A stretch of DNA of 45,249 bases from Holosporaceae bacterium (GCA_031282425.1 JAITDT010000063.1:1-45249), one strand, 5' to 3'. Counted from the first letter of the stretch, positions 8,691 to 18,764 are shown. The notes: generated by a model not told the origin, from the letters alone. Translations and numbers: made by a program.

Positions 8691-9293
8691 TCACACTCCG
8701 GATGATAACTTACCCAGAATCCGCTTTAGCAAAACGTCAAAAGTAACCTCGGAGTCAATTTGCATAGCTGAGATCACTCGTAAAACGTCCGCTCTTTGGT
8801 ATCCAAGATTCAAAAGAGCTGAAATGATGTCATTTACTACGCCGGATTCTCCAGCAACTGGAATTCCGATTGCAGCGTTAAAGTCTATTTTGCCGACAAC
8901 CTTCTCCTTCAGCTCGGTAATTATGCGAGTTGCAAGTTTTGCTCCGACGCCGTCGGCTTTTGTAAACGCATCTTTATTGCTGGTAAAAAACGCATTGAAT
9001 ATATCGTCGTCTGAGAGGACAGATAAGATCGCGATCGCCACTTTCCCACCTACACCCTGCACTGAGGTCAGCATGTTAAACCAAAATCTTTCGCGTTCGG
9101 AAATAAAACCATACAGCGTCCAGGAATCCTCCCGAATATTAAGTGCTGTAAAAATGTGAACTATTCCAGAATAACTACGAACTTCATTTATTGTTCTGGA
9201 AGAGCACAGTATGCAATAGCCAACGCCATTAACATCAACAATTATGGAGTTCTCCATAATTCTTTCCACAGTTCCTTTGATATGGGATATCAT
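8691..9293 (-). CDS. ruvA: Holliday junction recognition protein RuvA
   Basis: A 200-residue protein that binds four-way junctions as a tetramer and loads RuvB. It has an N-terminal OB fold ([20 protein letters not shown]), helix-hairpin-helix motifs ([17 protein letters not shown] and [17 protein letters not shown]), and a C-terminal three-helix RuvB-binding domain after a flexible linker near residues 145-155. Its ATG overlaps the ruvC stop by 4 nt. Confidence 0.96.
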   Translation of the reverse strand: MISHIKGTVERIMENSIIVDVNGVGYCILCSSRTINEVRSYSGIVHIFTALNIREDSWTLYGFISERERFWFNMLTSVQGVGGKVAIAILSVLSDDDIFNAFFTSNKDAFTKADGVGAKLATRIITELKEKVVGKIDFNAAIGIPVAGESGVVNDIISALLNLGYQRADVLRVISAMQIDSEVTFDVLLKRILGKLSSGV

Positions 9294-9775
9294 CTTTTCT
9301 CCACGAAAAACGTTTTATGATGAGCGTGGCAGATTGCAACCGCAAGAGCGTCCGCCGCATCGAGTTTCACATTACCACAATTTAATAGCTTTTGGACCAT
9401 AATCGATATTTGCTCTTTGGTGGCGTGACCTGTGCCAACAACTGACTTCTTTATTTTATTAGGAGTATATTCACAAATACTCAATCCTAAAACGCCGGCA
9501 CAGCAAATTGCTGCGCCACGCGCCATGCCCAATTTCAGCGACGAAAATGGATTTTTATTGACAAAAACATCCTCTATACCAATTTCCGTCGGGGAGTATT
9601 CTTCGATAATATTCGACAACATTTTAAAGATATTACTAAGTCGTGAACCAATATTTTCGGAAGGTAGGGTCGTTATGGTACCGTGAGCAACATATCTCAA
9701 ATGAAATTCATCAAAGTCCACAATTCCCCAACCAGTAATATGCAACCCAGGATCAATTCCCAAAATTCTAGACAA
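9290..9775 (-). CDS. ruvC: Holliday junction resolvase RuvC
   Basis: The endonuclease that cuts Holliday junctions after RuvAB action. The core shows ILGIDPGLHITGWG with the first catalytic Asp, IGIEDVFV with the catalytic Glu, and the C-terminal DAADALAVAICHAHH acidic motif, so the active site is complete. No ATG is available. The TTG at 9775 is preferred because it gives the normal N-terminus (M-SRILGIDPG), has a GAGGAAG site upstream and leaves only an 8-nt overlap with tmk. TTG codons at 9799 and 9790 are alternatives. Length from 9775 is about 161 residues. Confidence 0.93.
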   Translation of the reverse strand: MSRILGIDPGLHITGWGIVDFDEFHLRYVAHGTITTLPSENIGSRLSNIFKMLSNIIEEYSPTEIGIEDVFVNKNPFSSLKLGMARGAAICCAGVLGLSICEYTPNKIKKSVVGTGHATKEQISIMVQKLLNCGNVKLDAADALAVAICHAHHKTFFVEKR

Positions 9776-10442
9776 TTTTCTCTTCCTCAACGGGGGCAAT
9801 GTTTATTCTTTTCTCGAATGCCTTCCAAATCCTTGAAAAAACAGCTTTTTCTGATCCTTCAGCGTTTATCAAAACTGCGCGAAATGAGAAAATATCTGCT
9901 ATTTTTTGAAAACCGTTGCGAACGATATCGTATTTTTGCCGACTCATTTGATCGTATTCGTCATTGAGCAAACGCCGCGTCTTTACTCTTTGGAGTGAAA
10001 CATTAGTATTAACATCCAAAACAAATGTAAGATCCGGTTCAAAATTTCCAATTGCCATGCGCTTTAATTCCATAATATCTCCAATGGCGACTTCCTTCAA
10101 AAGTCCTTGATAAATCAACGAAGAATCGTAGAATCTATCACAAATAACAAAATACCCTTCCTCCAACCAGGGAGATATTAAATTCACAAAATGATCGCGC
10201 CGAGCGGCAAATAGAAGAAGAATCTCGCATATGGAATCGAGTTCAGCAGAATTTTTTTTCAAAATTTCCCGAACTTGCTCTCCAATGACACCCCCTCCCG
10301 GCTCTCTTGTAATTTTAACTTTTTGTCGTAGGTTAGATAATCGCTCTGCTAAAAGCTGCGTCTGTGTCGATTTCCCAACCCCCTCCCCTCCTTCCAAAGT
10401 GATAAATTTCCCTTTAGAGCTCATACCGTCAATGTCAATCAC
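9768..10442 (-). CDS. tmk: thymidylate kinase
   Basis: Phosphorylates dTMP to dTDP. The 224-residue protein has the P-loop GGEGVGKST, the ITREPGG motif for dTMP binding and CDRFYDSSLIYQG of the DRY-type region. The frame opens with a GTG at 10442 that overlaps the end of the carboxypeptidase gene by 8 nt; an ATG at 10424 is an equally possible start. holB, often next to tmk, is absent and ruvC follows instead. Confidence 0.94.
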   Translation of the reverse strand: MIDIDGMSSKGKFITLEGGEGVGKSTQTQLLAERLSNLRQKVKITREPGGGVIGEQVREILKKNSAELDSICEILLLFAARRDHFVNLISPWLEEGYFVICDRFYDSSLIYQGLLKEVAIGDIMELKRMAIGNFEPDLTFVLDVNTNVSLQRVKTRRLLNDEYDQMSRQKYDIVRNGFQKIADIFSFRAVLINAEGSEKAVFSRIWKAFEKRINIAPVEEEKIV

Positions 10443-11631
10443 GAAAAGTATCTTTACAAACGGGAGTTTTTACTACCTCTTTAACGCTTTCCTTTCCAGA
10501 AATGAGACGCCTCAACCAAACCTTTGCTCGTTGGAAGAAGTTGGCGCGCTCAATCTGTTCAACGGCAAACAAATCATACTTTTTTGACGCAACTTTCCCG
10601 TATTTGTAGATTAATTCTCCGAGCTTTGTTCCCAGCGCGATAGGAGCATCTATCGGTTCTTGCATAATTGCTTCCACCTTTAGCTGCTTTCTATACTCCT
10701 TTGGAATTGCAATAATGACATCTTCATGGGTACAAAGAGCAACGGTAGCTTTCTCGCCACACACGACGGAAACTTCCGTAATGGGTTTTCCAGCTTCTAT
10801 TATTTTAATCGGAGCGCATTTTTTAATACCGAAAGCCAGCAATCTAGTAGCTTCTCGCGCTCTCGCTTTAGCCGATTTACATCCGTTAACGACGACGATT
10901 AACCGATTGCCATTATTTTCCGCGGATATTGCCATTCCATAGCCGCCGGAATTGGTTTTACCAGTTTTTAGTCCGTCAACCTTGAGAGCATTTCCCAAAA
11001 GAGTATTGCGATTTTTCTGAGTTATGGAGTTGATCGTAAAAACTTTCTCCGAAAAATAATGATAGAATTGCGGGAAATCAGCAATAATTCTCTTGGCCAC
11101 AAGCGCTATGTCATAGACGCAGGAAAAATGCTCGTCGTTAGGCAGTCCAGACGGATTTGTAAAATTTGTGTTTTTTAGTCCAAACTTTCCTGCTTGTTCG
11201 TTCATTTTTTTTACAAAAGTCTCCACATCTCCAGATATGCCTTCCGCTATTACGATGCAGGCGTCGTTTCCAGAATGAACAACGATGCTTCGTACCAAAT
11301 CCTCTACTTTTGCTTCTGTATCAGCTTGAAAAAAGCTTCGAGATCCCCTCATTTTTTGAGCGGCTTTACTGACGGGAAATTCATCTTCTAGTTTTACGCG
11401 ACCGGAAGCAATTTCAGAAAACAACACATACAGCGTCATTAACTTAGTCATAGAAGATGGAACGCACTTCTCTTTGCTATTTTTTTCGAAAAGGCAGCAT
11501 TCGGTTTCATAATCCATAAGAATCGCTTGCTCAGTACCTATGGAATCATCAGAAGTTTTCGTACTCTCAAATTTTGTAGCTTCCGCACCAACATACAACA
11601 CGAAAGCTAAAATGGCAGCTACCTTCCGCAT
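10435..11631 (-). CDS. D-alanyl-D-alanine carboxypeptidase (PBP5/6-type, S11)
   Basis: A periplasmic penicillin-binding protein that removes the terminal D-Ala of peptidoglycan pentapeptides. The 398-residue protein starts with a signal peptide (MRKVAAILAFVLYVGAEA). It has all three active-site motifs: SxxK as SMTK (residues 60-63), SGN (120-122) and KTG (222-224). A PBP5-type C-terminal beta domain spans about 255-345, and a basic amphipathic end (FFQRAKVWLRRLISG) is a likely membrane anchor. GGGGAG precedes the ATG. It implies that the cell still makes and trims a wall, which fits the AmpG-like permease in this window. Confidence 0.94.
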   Translation of the reverse strand: MRKVAAILAFVLYVGAEATKFESTKTSDDSIGTEQAILMDYETECCLFEKNSKEKCVPSSMTKLMTLYVLFSEIASGRVKLEDEFPVSKAAQKMRGSRSFFQADTEAKVEDLVRSIVVHSGNDACIVIAEGISGDVETFVKKMNEQAGKFGLKNTNFTNPSGLPNDEHFSCVYDIALVAKRIIADFPQFYHYFSEKVFTINSITQKNRNTLLGNALKVDGLKTGKTNSGGYGMAISAENNGNRLIVVVNGCKSAKARAREATRLLAFGIKKCAPIKIIEAGKPITEVSVVCGEKATVALCTHEDVIIAIPKEYRKQLKVEAIMQEPIDAPIALGTKLGELIYKYGKVASKKYDLFAVEQIERANFFQRAKVWLRRLISGKESVKEVVKTPVCKDTFRD

Positions 11632-11710
11632 CTACTACTCCCCGCAAACGCAGAAATAATACCAACAACACCGAATAAATAGAAGAAGTAAATTGAAAAA
11701 ATATAAAGTT

Positions 11711-12133
11711 TCAGGCCTCGGCGGTCGTAGTCTTTGGAGGCACAATCGCCTGTTCAGAACCTTTTTTAGCAGATTGATCTCGCTCTAGTAATTCTATGAC
11801 GGCGATTGGAGCCATATCTCCCTTTCTAAAACCGCACTTCACTATACGCGTATATCCGCCATTTCTATCAGAGTACCGATGAGCTAGAGGTCCAAACACT
11901 TTAGCTACCAACTCATTATCTCGCAATTTTGCAAATAGATTCCTTCTGTTAGCAATGGATGAAGTCTTTCCGAGAGTAATCATCTTTTCCACTAGCGGTC
12001 TCAAATCCTTGGCTTTTGGAAGAGTTGTAACAATCTGCTCATACCTAAGCAGAGACTTGGCAAGGCTACTAAACAACGCCAATCTTTGGGAGGTTCTTCT
12101 ATTGAATTTTCTACCGCTGATTCTATGGCGCAT
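11711..12133 (-). CDS. rplQ: 50S ribosomal protein L17
   Basis: The 140-residue protein opens with the invariant [20 protein letters not shown] and lies directly after rpoA, its standard place at the end of the alpha operon. The last 20 or so residues form a lysine/threonine-rich tail beyond the conserved core. L17 sits near the peptide exit tunnel. No hairpin terminator is visible between it and the downstream carboxypeptidase gene about 80 nt away. Confidence 0.97.
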   Translation of the reverse strand: MRHRISGRKFNRRTSQRLALFSSLAKSLLRYEQIVTTLPKAKDLRPLVEKMITLGKTSSIANRRNLFAKLRDNELVAKVFGPLAHRYSDRNGGYTRIVKCGFRKGDMAPIAVIELLERDQSAKKGSEQAIVPPKTTTAEA

Positions 12134-12144
12134 CGCATGTCTCC

Positions 12145-13164
12145 CTAAGGTTTATTACTATGCGGTTTTTTTACCACATCTTCAATATTTTCAAAAGACC
12201 AATCATTTATTTGCATTCCCAAATAAAGCCCCATCTGAGAAAGAACTTCTTTTATCTCATTCAAAGATTTTCTTCCAAAATTAGGAGTACGCAGCATTTC
12301 GTTCTCTGTTTTTTTTACGAGATCACCTATATAAACGATATTATCATTTTTCAAGCAATTCATCGAGCGAACCGAAAGCTCTAAATCCTCCACCTTGCGC
12401 GACAGATTGGTATTAAACGGCGTAGACTGTTCTTTCTCCTCCTCAGTTTCCATTTCATCTTCAAAATTAACGAATTTTTGGAATTGATCTTGTAAGATCC
12501 GGGCAGACATGGCAACCGCATCTTCTGGAGAAATAGAACCATTTGTTTCTACTTCCATAATCAATCTGTCATAGTCAGTAACTTGATTAACACGAGTACT
12601 TTCAACTCTATAAGAAACTTTTTTCACGGGATTGAATATAGAATCAATAAAAAGAGTTCCCACGGGAGCGCCATCCTCCCGATTTAACACGCTAGGCACG
12701 TACCCGCGACCAACTGCAACTTCCATTTCCATTGTAAAAGTAATATTCTCCTCAACCGTACAAATATAATGATCAGGATTCAAAACCTTCAGCTCAGATC
12801 CCAGCTCAAACATTCCCGCCGTAACAGCACAAGGTCCCTTAACGCTAATTCTCATTTTACGGGAACCTTCACCGTCCATTTTTAGAGACATGGATTTCAC
12901 GTTCAAGATAATATCCGTAATGTCTTCCAAAACCCCTGCAATGGTGGAGAATTCATGAACAATGCCATCTATGCGTATGGACGTGACGGCAGCTCCTTTC
13001 AAAGAAGATAGCAGAACCCTGCGCAACGCATTGCCCAGCGTTACGCCGAATCCTCGCTCCAGAGGCTCCGCCACCACTTCAGACATTCGCCCGATTGCAC
13101 AGTCAGAACCTACAACTTGAACTCTGTAGGGCTTGATTAAACCTTGCCATTGCTTTTGAATCAT
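12145..13164 (-). CDS. rpoA: RNA polymerase alpha subunit
   Basis: The 339-residue protein has the N-terminal assembly domain ([20 protein letters not shown], the region that contacts beta) to about residue 235. An acidic Glu-rich linker follows ([11 protein letters not shown]). The C-terminal helix-hairpin-helix domain from about 255 ([20 protein letters not shown], then [16 protein letters not shown]) binds UP elements and activators. It is placed between rpsK and rplQ as usual. Confidence 0.97.
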   Translation of the reverse strand: MIQKQWQGLIKPYRVQVVGSDCAIGRMSEVVAEPLERGFGVTLGNALRRVLLSSLKGAAVTSIRIDGIVHEFSTIAGVLEDITDIILNVKSMSLKMDGEGSRKMRISVKGPCAVTAGMFELGSELKVLNPDHYICTVEENITFTMEMEVAVGRGYVPSVLNREDGAPVGTLFIDSIFNPVKKVSYRVESTRVNQVTDYDRLIMEVETNGSISPEDAVAMSARILQDQFQKFVNFEDEMETEEEKEQSTPFNTNLSRKVEDLELSVRSMNCLKNDNIVYIGDLVKKTENEMLRTPNFGRKSLNEIKEVLSQMGLYLGMQINDWSFENIEDVVKKPHSNKP

Positions 13165-13181
13165 ACTAACCTCTTTATTAT

Positions 13182-13574
13182 TTAAACCCTGCGCCGCTTA
13201 GGAGGTCTACATCCATTATGTGGAACGGTGGTTACATCTCGAATAGATCCAACAACTAGCCCGAGAGACTGAAAAGTCCGCAATGCAGACTCCCGACCTG
13301 AACCTGGCCCCAGAATTTCCACATCCACGGTTTTCATGCCATGCTCCATGGCCTTCGAAGCTGCCTTTTCTGCAGCCACTTGCGCAGCATATGGAGTAGA
13401 TTTTCGTGACCCCTTGAATCCTAGGCTCCCGGAGGAACTCCACACTATCGTATTCCCTTGCGCATCTGTAACTGTAATCATCGTATTGTTGAATGTCGCT
13501 TTTATGTGAACAATCCCGGCGGCGATATTCTTTTTGTCCTTTTTCTTCAGCTTCTGGGTCTTTTTATAGGCCAT
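13182..13574 (-). CDS. rpsK: 30S ribosomal protein S11
   Basis: A 130-residue platform protein with the conserved [18 protein letters not shown] and the C-terminal [19 protein letters not shown] lysine-rich N-terminus ([13 protein letters not shown]) precedes the fold. It lies between rpsM (11-nt gap) and rpoA. Confidence 0.97.
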   Translation of the reverse strand: MAYKKTQKLKKKDKKNIAAGIVHIKATFNNTMITVTDAQGNTIVWSSSGSLGFKGSRKSTPYAAQVAAEKAASKAMEHGMKTVDVEILGPGSGRESALRTFQSLGLVVGSIRDVTTVPHNGCRPPKRRRV

Positions 13575-13585
13575 AAAATTCCTTT

Positions 13586-13966
13586 CTACTTTGTTACTTT
13601 CTTTTTACCAGGAATAGCTCTGGCTTTTCCTTTTCTGGTACGGGCATTGGTATGGGTTCTCTGACCATGTACGGGCAGTCCTTTTCTGTGACGAAGTCCC
13701 CTATAACAGCCCAGATCCATCAGTCTCTTGACGTTCATCGTCACAACCCGCCTCAAATCACCTTCTATTTGATAATTACGATCGATTACCTCTCGAATCT
13801 TTAACACCTCATCGTCGGTGAGTTCATAAACTCTTCTGGACTCCGGAATTCCCAAAGTACGACAGATATTAGAGGAGCGACTAGCTCCTATGCCATAAAT
13901 ATACCGCAGAGCAAACTCAACACGTTTTTTATCAGGTAAATTAACGCCAGCTATACGCGCCACCAT
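13586..13966 (-). CDS. rpsM: 30S ribosomal protein S13
   Basis: A 126-residue head protein with [20 protein letters not shown], the helix-two-turn-helix and the basic tail [14 protein letters not shown] that touches tRNA and 16S rRNA. It begins immediately after the adk stop codon. rpmJ (L36), found between secY and rpsM in many bacteria, is not present here. Confidence 0.97.
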   Translation of the reverse strand: MVARIAGVNLPDKKRVEFALRYIYGIGASRSSNICRTLGIPESRRVYELTDDEVLKIREVIDRNYQIEGDLRRVVTMNVKRLMDLGCYRGLRHRKGLPVHGQRTHTNARTRKGKARAIPGKKKVTK

Positions 13967-14635
13967 CTATCTCCTTTTCTTTATTCCCATATCCTGTAGA
14001 CGTTCTTCAACAAGTCGAGCAACTTCTTCCGGCGACCTATTGCCGCAAATCTTTATTAACCGCTTGGCATAATGCTGCTGCACAGGAAGAGTTTTTTCCC
14101 TATACGCACTAAGCCTATGTCGAACGGTAGATTCTTCGTCGTCTTTTCTCCGAACCAACTTCCCACCACAAATGCAAATATCAGCTGCACCATCACGCGG
14201 GCCATATACTCTCCCGCATTGATTGCATATGCGGCGATGCGCTATCCGAGACACTATTTCGTCATCTTCAACATCCAACGCAATTACACACGTTTCACCC
14301 TTATACTTGGACGACACCTTATCCAAAAAAATCGCCTGCTCCACCGTTCTTGGAAAACCATCCAGTAGGACAACAGCACCATCACCAACAGCGACTATCT
14401 CTTTTAGATGCTGCTCGACGAGTTCATTAACTACATCATCGCCAACCAAGCTGCCAGATTCTAATATCGGCTTAATATCACGACCAATGCTAGACTCTTT
14501 TTTTATCTCATCTCTTAACAGATCTCCAGCGGAAACACAGCACATATTATACTTATCCTTTAAATGCTGTGCAACAGTCCCTTTACCGGAACCAGGCGCT
14601 CCGAGCAAGATTAATACCACTGGCCTGCTTGTCAT
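13967..14635 (-). CDS. adk: adenylate kinase
   Basis: Catalyses the exchange between AMP, ADP and ATP. The 222-residue protein has the P-loop GAPGSGKGT, the AMP-site segments and LLDGFPRTVEQA. It is the long-LID form, with RICNQCGRVYGP and, about 20 residues on, ICICGGKLVRRKDD. This gives a cysteine cluster that resembles the zinc-binding LID of other long adenylate kinases, but the second pair is spaced C-x-C rather than C-x-x-C, so zinc binding is uncertain. The ATG overlaps the secY stop by 4 nt. Confidence 0.96.
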   Translation of the reverse strand: MTSRPVVLILLGAPGSGKGTVAQHLKDKYNMCCVSAGDLLRDEIKKESSIGRDIKPILESGSLVGDDVVNELVEQHLKEIVAVGDGAVVLLDGFPRTVEQAIFLDKVSSKYKGETCVIALDVEDDEIVSRIAHRRICNQCGRVYGPRDGAADICICGGKLVRRKDDEESTVRHRLSAYREKTLPVQQHYAKRLIKICGNRSPEEVARLVEERLQDMGIKKRR

Positions 14636-15960
14636 CGCCGCCTCTTTTCCATCTTTCTAAGAACACCTTTATACTGATGCGATAAAACATGCGTGTATAT
14701 TTGCGAAATCGTATCCATCGTAACGCCCACGATAATCAAAATACCAGTACCGCCAAATATAAAGTGTATTCCGTACTGGGCATTCATTATATCCGGCAGA
14801 ATGCACACAAATGACATGTATAATGCTCCTACTACCGTCAAACGAGTAAGAATGTAATCAAGATAATCGGCGGTAGCTTGACCGGGCCGCACCCCAGGAA
14901 TAAAGCCGCCAGCTTTTTTGAGATTATCCGCTGTCTCGGTCGGATTAAATACAATGGCCGTATAAAAAAACGAGAAAAATATTATCAACGAGATCAATAT
15001 CATCGAAAACAGTACCCCACCTCTACTAAAGAATGCAATAAAGGACTTCAACAACTCGTTATCAGTATTATTTACAAGATTTGCTAGCATCAATGGCATG
15101 GACAATAACGAATAGGCAAAGATTGGTGGAATAACGCCAGACACATTAATTTTCAATGGGATATGATTGCCATCGACGCTCCCTCCCTTTGTTATCATAG
15201 CCTGACGTTGCGGATAGCTGATAGTAACACGACGTTGTGCTCGCTCCATATAAACGACGAATACAATTACAGCAAGCGCTGTCGCAAATATGACGATCAC
15301 GGAAAAAGCTGATAGCGCGCCCGCCTTTCCCAATTCAAAAATATTAGCGATGCTGGCCGGCATATTCGCAACGATACCAGAAAAAATTAGTAACGACGAC
15401 CCGTTCCCAACGCCGCGAGACGTAATCTGCTCGCCGAGCCATACCAGAAACAATGTTCCACAAATCAGGGACGGTATCGCTATAACCGGGAAAAGACCGC
15501 CAATAACAACCGGACTACCGGGCGACGACATTAGAAAGAGACTGATACCATAGGCCTGAAATCCAGCGATAAGAATAGTTAGGTACTTCGTATATTGCGA
15601 TATTTTCTTTCTTCCGGATTCTCCTTCTTTCTTTAAAGCCTCCAGCGTCGGAGACGCCATAGTAAATAATTGAATAATTATACTAGATGATATATATGGC
15701 ATCAAATTTAAGGCAAATACAGTCATACGACTTAATGCGCCGCCCGAGAACATGTTAAACATATTCAAAAGACCGCTACCGCCCAAATGTCGATTAGCCA
15801 ACTCCGCGATTGCCACCGGATCCAATCCAGGTAGCGGAATGTAAGTGCCTATTCTGTACACGAAAAGAGCAAGAACAGCGAAAAGCAATCTCTTTTTTAA
15901 ATCAGAAGCTTTTGAAAGAGCTTCCAGACTTAGATTTTGATCGAAAACAGTACCTGCCAT
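14632..15960 (-). CDS. secY: protein translocase subunit SecY
   Basis: The 442-residue channel protein of the SecYEG translocon has about ten membrane helices. It shows the family segments RIGTYIPLPGLDPVAI near the N-terminus, GVGNGSSLLIFSGIVA in the middle and NLKKAGGFIPGVRPG before the last helices. It lies between rplO (2-nt gap) and adk (4-nt overlap), the classic end of the spc operon. Confidence 0.97.
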   Translation of the reverse strand: MAGTVFDQNLSLEALSKASDLKKRLLFAVLALFVYRIGTYIPLPGLDPVAIAELANRHLGGSGLLNMFNMFSGGALSRMTVFALNLMPYISSSIIIQLFTMASPTLEALKKEGESGRKKISQYTKYLTILIAGFQAYGISLFLMSSPGSPVVIGGLFPVIAIPSLICGTLFLVWLGEQITSRGVGNGSSLLIFSGIVANMPASIANIFELGKAGALSAFSVIVIFATALAVIVFVVYMERAQRRVTISYPQRQAMITKGGSVDGNHIPLKINVSGVIPPIFAYSLLSMPLMLANLVNNTDNELLKSFIAFFSRGGVLFSMILISLIIFFSFFYTAIVFNPTETADNLKKAGGFIPGVRPGQATADYLDYILTRLTVVGALYMSFVCILPDIMNAQYGIHFIFGGTGILIIVGVTMDTISQIYTHVLSHQYKGVLRKMEKRRR

Positions 15961-15962
15961 GG

Positions 15963-16427
15963 CTATCTAAATTCAACCTTTCCCCTAACTGCTTCTACAC
16001 CACGAATTGCAGCTGCCGAAGCATAAGCAGCAAAAATATGCAAAGATGTTTGCAATTTCCCTTTTGCCAAGATGCGTAATGTGGAAGCAGAATTCCGCGC
16101 AACACCGGCCTTTTTTAAAGTTTCGATATTCACCTCCTGCCCTGCGGAAAGGACTTGCGCTTCGCACAATCGCTGCAAAACTCCCAGATTTACGCAAGCA
16201 ACTGATGTTCTATCGCGCAGAGATATGAATCCTCTTTTGGGCAATCTTCTATAGAGCGGCATCTGTCCGCCTTCAAACCAACTGATAGCGCCTCTACCAG
16301 AGCGAGCTTTGCCGCCCTTGTGACCATATGAACATGTCTTTCCACAACCGGAGCCGATACCTCGCCCCAAAGCCTTTCTATCTATGCCATTGCGGGGTTT
16401 CAGTTTATTAAGCTTGAAACTATCCAT
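15963..16427 (-). CDS. rplO: 50S ribosomal protein L15
   Basis: A large-subunit assembly protein with the glycine-rich N-terminus (RKALGRGIGSGCGKTCSYGHKGGKARSG, shown here only as its repeated GxGxGxGK pattern) and the FEGGQMPLYRRLPKRGF motif. The ATG at 16427 is preferred over one at 16439 because GAGG lies about 6 nt upstream and the protein then starts [14 protein letters not shown], as in the family. It overlaps the rpmD end by 8 nt. The product is 154 residues. Confidence 0.95.
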   Translation of the reverse strand: MDSFKLNKLKPRNGIDRKALGRGIGSGCGKTCSYGHKGGKARSGRGAISWFEGGQMPLYRRLPKRGFISLRDRTSVACVNLGVLQRLCEAQVLSAGQEVNIETLKKAGVARNSASTLRILAKGKLQTSLHIFAAYASAAAIRGVEAVRGKVEFR

Positions 16428-16626
16428 TGGAATCCTCAACTTTCACCAGATGAGAAACTTTTCTTATAAGCCCCCTTATGCAGTTGTTATCTTCTCGCAT
16501 AACCTTCTTGCCGATTTTCCCCAGACCAAGTCCCTTAAGACTAAGAACCTGCCCACGTTCACACCGCGTACTGCTGGCGATCTGGGTAACGCACAAATAT
16601 TTTTCCTTTGCCTTTAATTTTGTCAT
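16420..16626 (-). CDS. rpmD: 50S ribosomal protein L30
   Basis: A 68-residue protein with the conserved [11 protein letters not shown] core and an L30 fold, placed between rpsE and rplO as expected. It overlaps rpsE by 4 nt (ATGA) and rplO by 8 nt. L30 packs on the 23S rRNA near the 5S rRNA. Confidence 0.93.
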   Translation of the reverse strand: MTKLKAKEKYLCVTQIASSTRCERGQVLSLKGLGLGKIGKKVMREDNNCIRGLIRKVSHLVKVEDSNG

Positions 16627-17141
16627 TTATCGCCCCTGGACGCTCTACGAGAAATAACGTCGGCTACGCGTTTCCCACGCTTTCCGGCGATGTATTTGGG
16701 AGACGTTATCGATAAAAGTGCATCAAAGGTAGCCCTCACCATGTTATGAGGATTTGCAGAACCAATACATTTGCTAACTACGTCTTGTATTCCCAGCGCT
16801 TCGAAAACGGAGCGCATAGCACCGCCCGCTATAATCCCAGTTCCCGACGTCGCTGAACGCAGGATAACTCTACCAGCGCCAAATCTTCCACTTGCATCGT
16901 GATGCAACGTACGTCCTTCCCGCATGGGAATTTTAATCATGAACCTCTTTGCACGTTCCGACGCTTTCTTAACAGCGTCAGACACTTCTCGAGCCTTTCC
17001 GCCGGCGTACCCTACCCTACCCTTTCCGTCTCCCACAATAACCAAGGCGGAAAAAGAGAATCTCTTTCCCCCTTTTACGACCTTAGCAACACGATTTATT
17101 GCCACTAACTTCTCTGTATAGGCTACTTCTTCACGACTCAT
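16623..17141 (-). CDS. rpsE: 30S ribosomal protein S5
   Basis: A 172-residue protein with the N-terminal double-stranded-RNA-binding-like domain ([20 protein letters not shown]) and the C-terminal ribosomal-fold domain ([20 protein letters not shown]). It acts at the mRNA entry site and in decoding accuracy. It follows rplR by 11 nt. Confidence 0.97.
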   Translation of the reverse strand: MSREEVAYTEKLVAINRVAKVVKGGKRFSFSALVIVGDGKGRVGYAGGKAREVSDAVKKASERAKRFMIKIPMREGRTLHHDASGRFGAGRVILRSATSGTGIIAGGAMRSVFEALGIQDVVSKCIGSANPHNMVRATFDALLSITSPKYIAGKRGKRVADVISRRASRGDK

Positions 17142-17152
17142 AAAAACATTCC

Positions 17153-17512
17153 CTAAAACAATAATCCACCGCTGCGCGCACTATCGGCTAACATCTTTAC
17201 ACGACCATGATAATTGTATCCACCACGGTCAAAAACCACTTCCTTGATTCCAGCTTTCAGCGCTTTAGCGGCAATCATCTCGCCTACTTTACCGGCAACC
17301 ACGCACCCTACCGCTTTTTCAGCATCTCGGAAACTCTTATCTAGCGTTGATGCTGCACACAAAGTCCGACCGCAAGAATCATCTATAATTTGAGCATAAA
17401 TATGACGCTCAGATCGAAAAACAGTAAACCGCGGCTTACCAAAAGACTTACTACGCACTTTATGGCGAACTCGCTTCGCTCGTCGCCTGAATTTTTCATC
17501 AAATCTGGCCAT
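17153..17512 (-). CDS. rplR: 50S ribosomal protein L18
   Basis: A 119-residue 5S rRNA-binding protein. The N-terminal part is strongly basic ([20 protein letters not shown]), followed by [18 protein letters not shown] and the C-terminal [19 protein letters not shown]. It starts 2 nt after rplF. Confidence 0.96.
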   Translation of the reverse strand: MARFDEKFRRRAKRVRHKVRSKSFGKPRFTVFRSERHIYAQIIDDSCGRTLCAASTLDKSFRDAEKAVGCVVAGKVGEMIAAKALKAGIKEVVFDRGGYNYHGRVKMLADSARSGGLLF

Positions 17513-17514
17513 AG

Positions 17515-18048
17515 CTACTTCTTCTTTCCTTCTTTGCGATATACATACTGCCCCTCGGCAATAACTCCTTTCCCTTTATAGGGTTCCGGAGCTCTGAATT
17601 TTTGAAGCATCTTTGCAACTTCACCGACCTTCTGTCGATCAGCCCCAGAAATAATCACTACCGTCGGAGATTCGCAAACAATTTTTATACCGACTGGAAT
17701 CTCGAACACAATATCATGACTATACCCCAACTGCATAACCAAATTTTGTGCCTGAATGCTGGCTTTATAACCAACGCCAACCAAATTTACTTTTTTGATG
17801 AAATCCTGCGCCAATCCTCGTACTGCATTAGAAACAACAGCTCTACAGGTTCCCCACATGGACCTCGCCTCTTTGCTCTCATTCCGAGGTTTAAATGCTA
17901 TCTTTCCTTCAACGACTTCAACATTCACACTGTCGTGCACTCTAAAATCAAACTTCCCATTCTTCCCTTTGCCGGTCAAAAGCCTATCCTGCAGAATGAC
18001 CTCAACACCAACGGGTATTTCCACTGGATGTTTTCCAACTCTAGACAT
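17515..18048 (-). CDS. rplF: 50S ribosomal protein L6
   Basis: A 177-residue protein made of two similar alpha/beta domains. It starts MSRVGKHPVEIPVGVEV and ends with the signature PEPYKGKGVIAEGQYVYRKE. L6 lies at the base of the factor-binding stalk. It follows rpsH by 2 nt. Confidence 0.97.
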   Translation of the reverse strand: MSRVGKHPVEIPVGVEVILQDRLLTGKGKNGKFDFRVHDSVNVEVVEGKIAFKPRNESKEARSMWGTCRAVVSNAVRGLAQDFIKKVNLVGVGYKASIQAQNLVMQLGYSHDIVFEIPVGIKIVCESPTVVIISGADRQKVGEVAKMLQKFRAPEPYKGKGVIAEGQYVYRKEGKKK

Positions 18049-18050
18049 CT

Positions 18051-18443
18051 TTAAAACACCTTACACAAAATTTCGCCGCCTACATTGCTTTCTTTTGCTT
18101 CAGCATCAGATAGCACTCCCTTTGAAGTTGATAACACATAAACACCAAAACCGTTATACACAGAATCAATTTTTTTCAGCTTCGAATAAACTCTACGACT
18201 TGGTTTTGAAACTCTATCAAGCATATTTATGACAGGCTTTCCCTCATAATAGCGTAAATCTACGCGCAGAACTTTGCTGAACCCATCGCTGACCTCTTCG
18301 AAACCATTCACATAACCCTCTCTCTCTAGAGCCTGCAGAATTCCCACCTTAACCTTCGACGAGGGTATGTCAACTGTTTTAAAACGGCGTTGACAAGCGT
18401 TTTTAATCCTCGCAAGCATATCCGAAATTGGGTCTGTCATCAT
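18051..18443 (-). CDS. rpsH: 30S ribosomal protein S8
   Basis: A 130-residue protein with MTDPISDMLARIKNA at the N-terminus and the C-terminal YVLSTSKGVLSDAEAKESNVGGEILCKVF. Two ATG codons stand in tandem at 18443 and 18440; the second gives the usual N-terminus and is equally likely. In E. coli S8 is the autoregulator of the spc operon by binding its mRNA near rplE. Confidence 0.96.
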   Translation of the reverse strand: MMTDPISDMLARIKNACQRRFKTVDIPSSKVKVGILQALEREGYVNGFEEVSDGFSKVLRVDLRYYEGKPVINMLDRVSKPSRRVYSKLKKIDSVYNGFGVYVLSTSKGVLSDAEAKESNVGGEILCKVF

Positions 18444-18458
18444 TTTGTTGCTACTCTC

Positions 18459-18764
18459 CTACCAGCTTGCCTTGCGAACGCCTGGGATCATACCTTCAGC
18501 CGCCATTTCTCTCAATACGATGCGCGAAATGTTAAATTTCCTATAAACTCCTCGTGCTCGACCCGTAACCATACAGCGATTACGTATTCTTGTGGCCGAA
18601 GATGTTCTTGGCATCTTTGCTAACTTTAGCTGCATCGCAAAGCGCTTATCGAGAAGTTGAGTCTTATCGCTAATGATGGCCTTAAGCTCAGCGCGTTTAG
18701 CTTTTTTTGCAGCAACTCTTTTGCGAATTCTTTTCATCGATTCAATACTACTTAACCGAGCCAT
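18459..18764 (-). CDS. rpsN: 30S ribosomal protein S14 (long, zinc-free form)
   Basis: The 101-residue protein is the long form without the CxxC zinc motifs of the short S14. It ends in the conserved [19 protein letters not shown], then [17 protein letters not shown]. It sits between rplE and rpsH. Confidence 0.96.
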   Translation of the reverse strand: MARLSSIESMKRIRKRVAAKKAKRAELKAIISDKTQLLDKRFAMQLKLAKMPRTSSATRIRNRCMVTGRARGVYRKFNISRIVLREMAAEGMIPGVRKASW

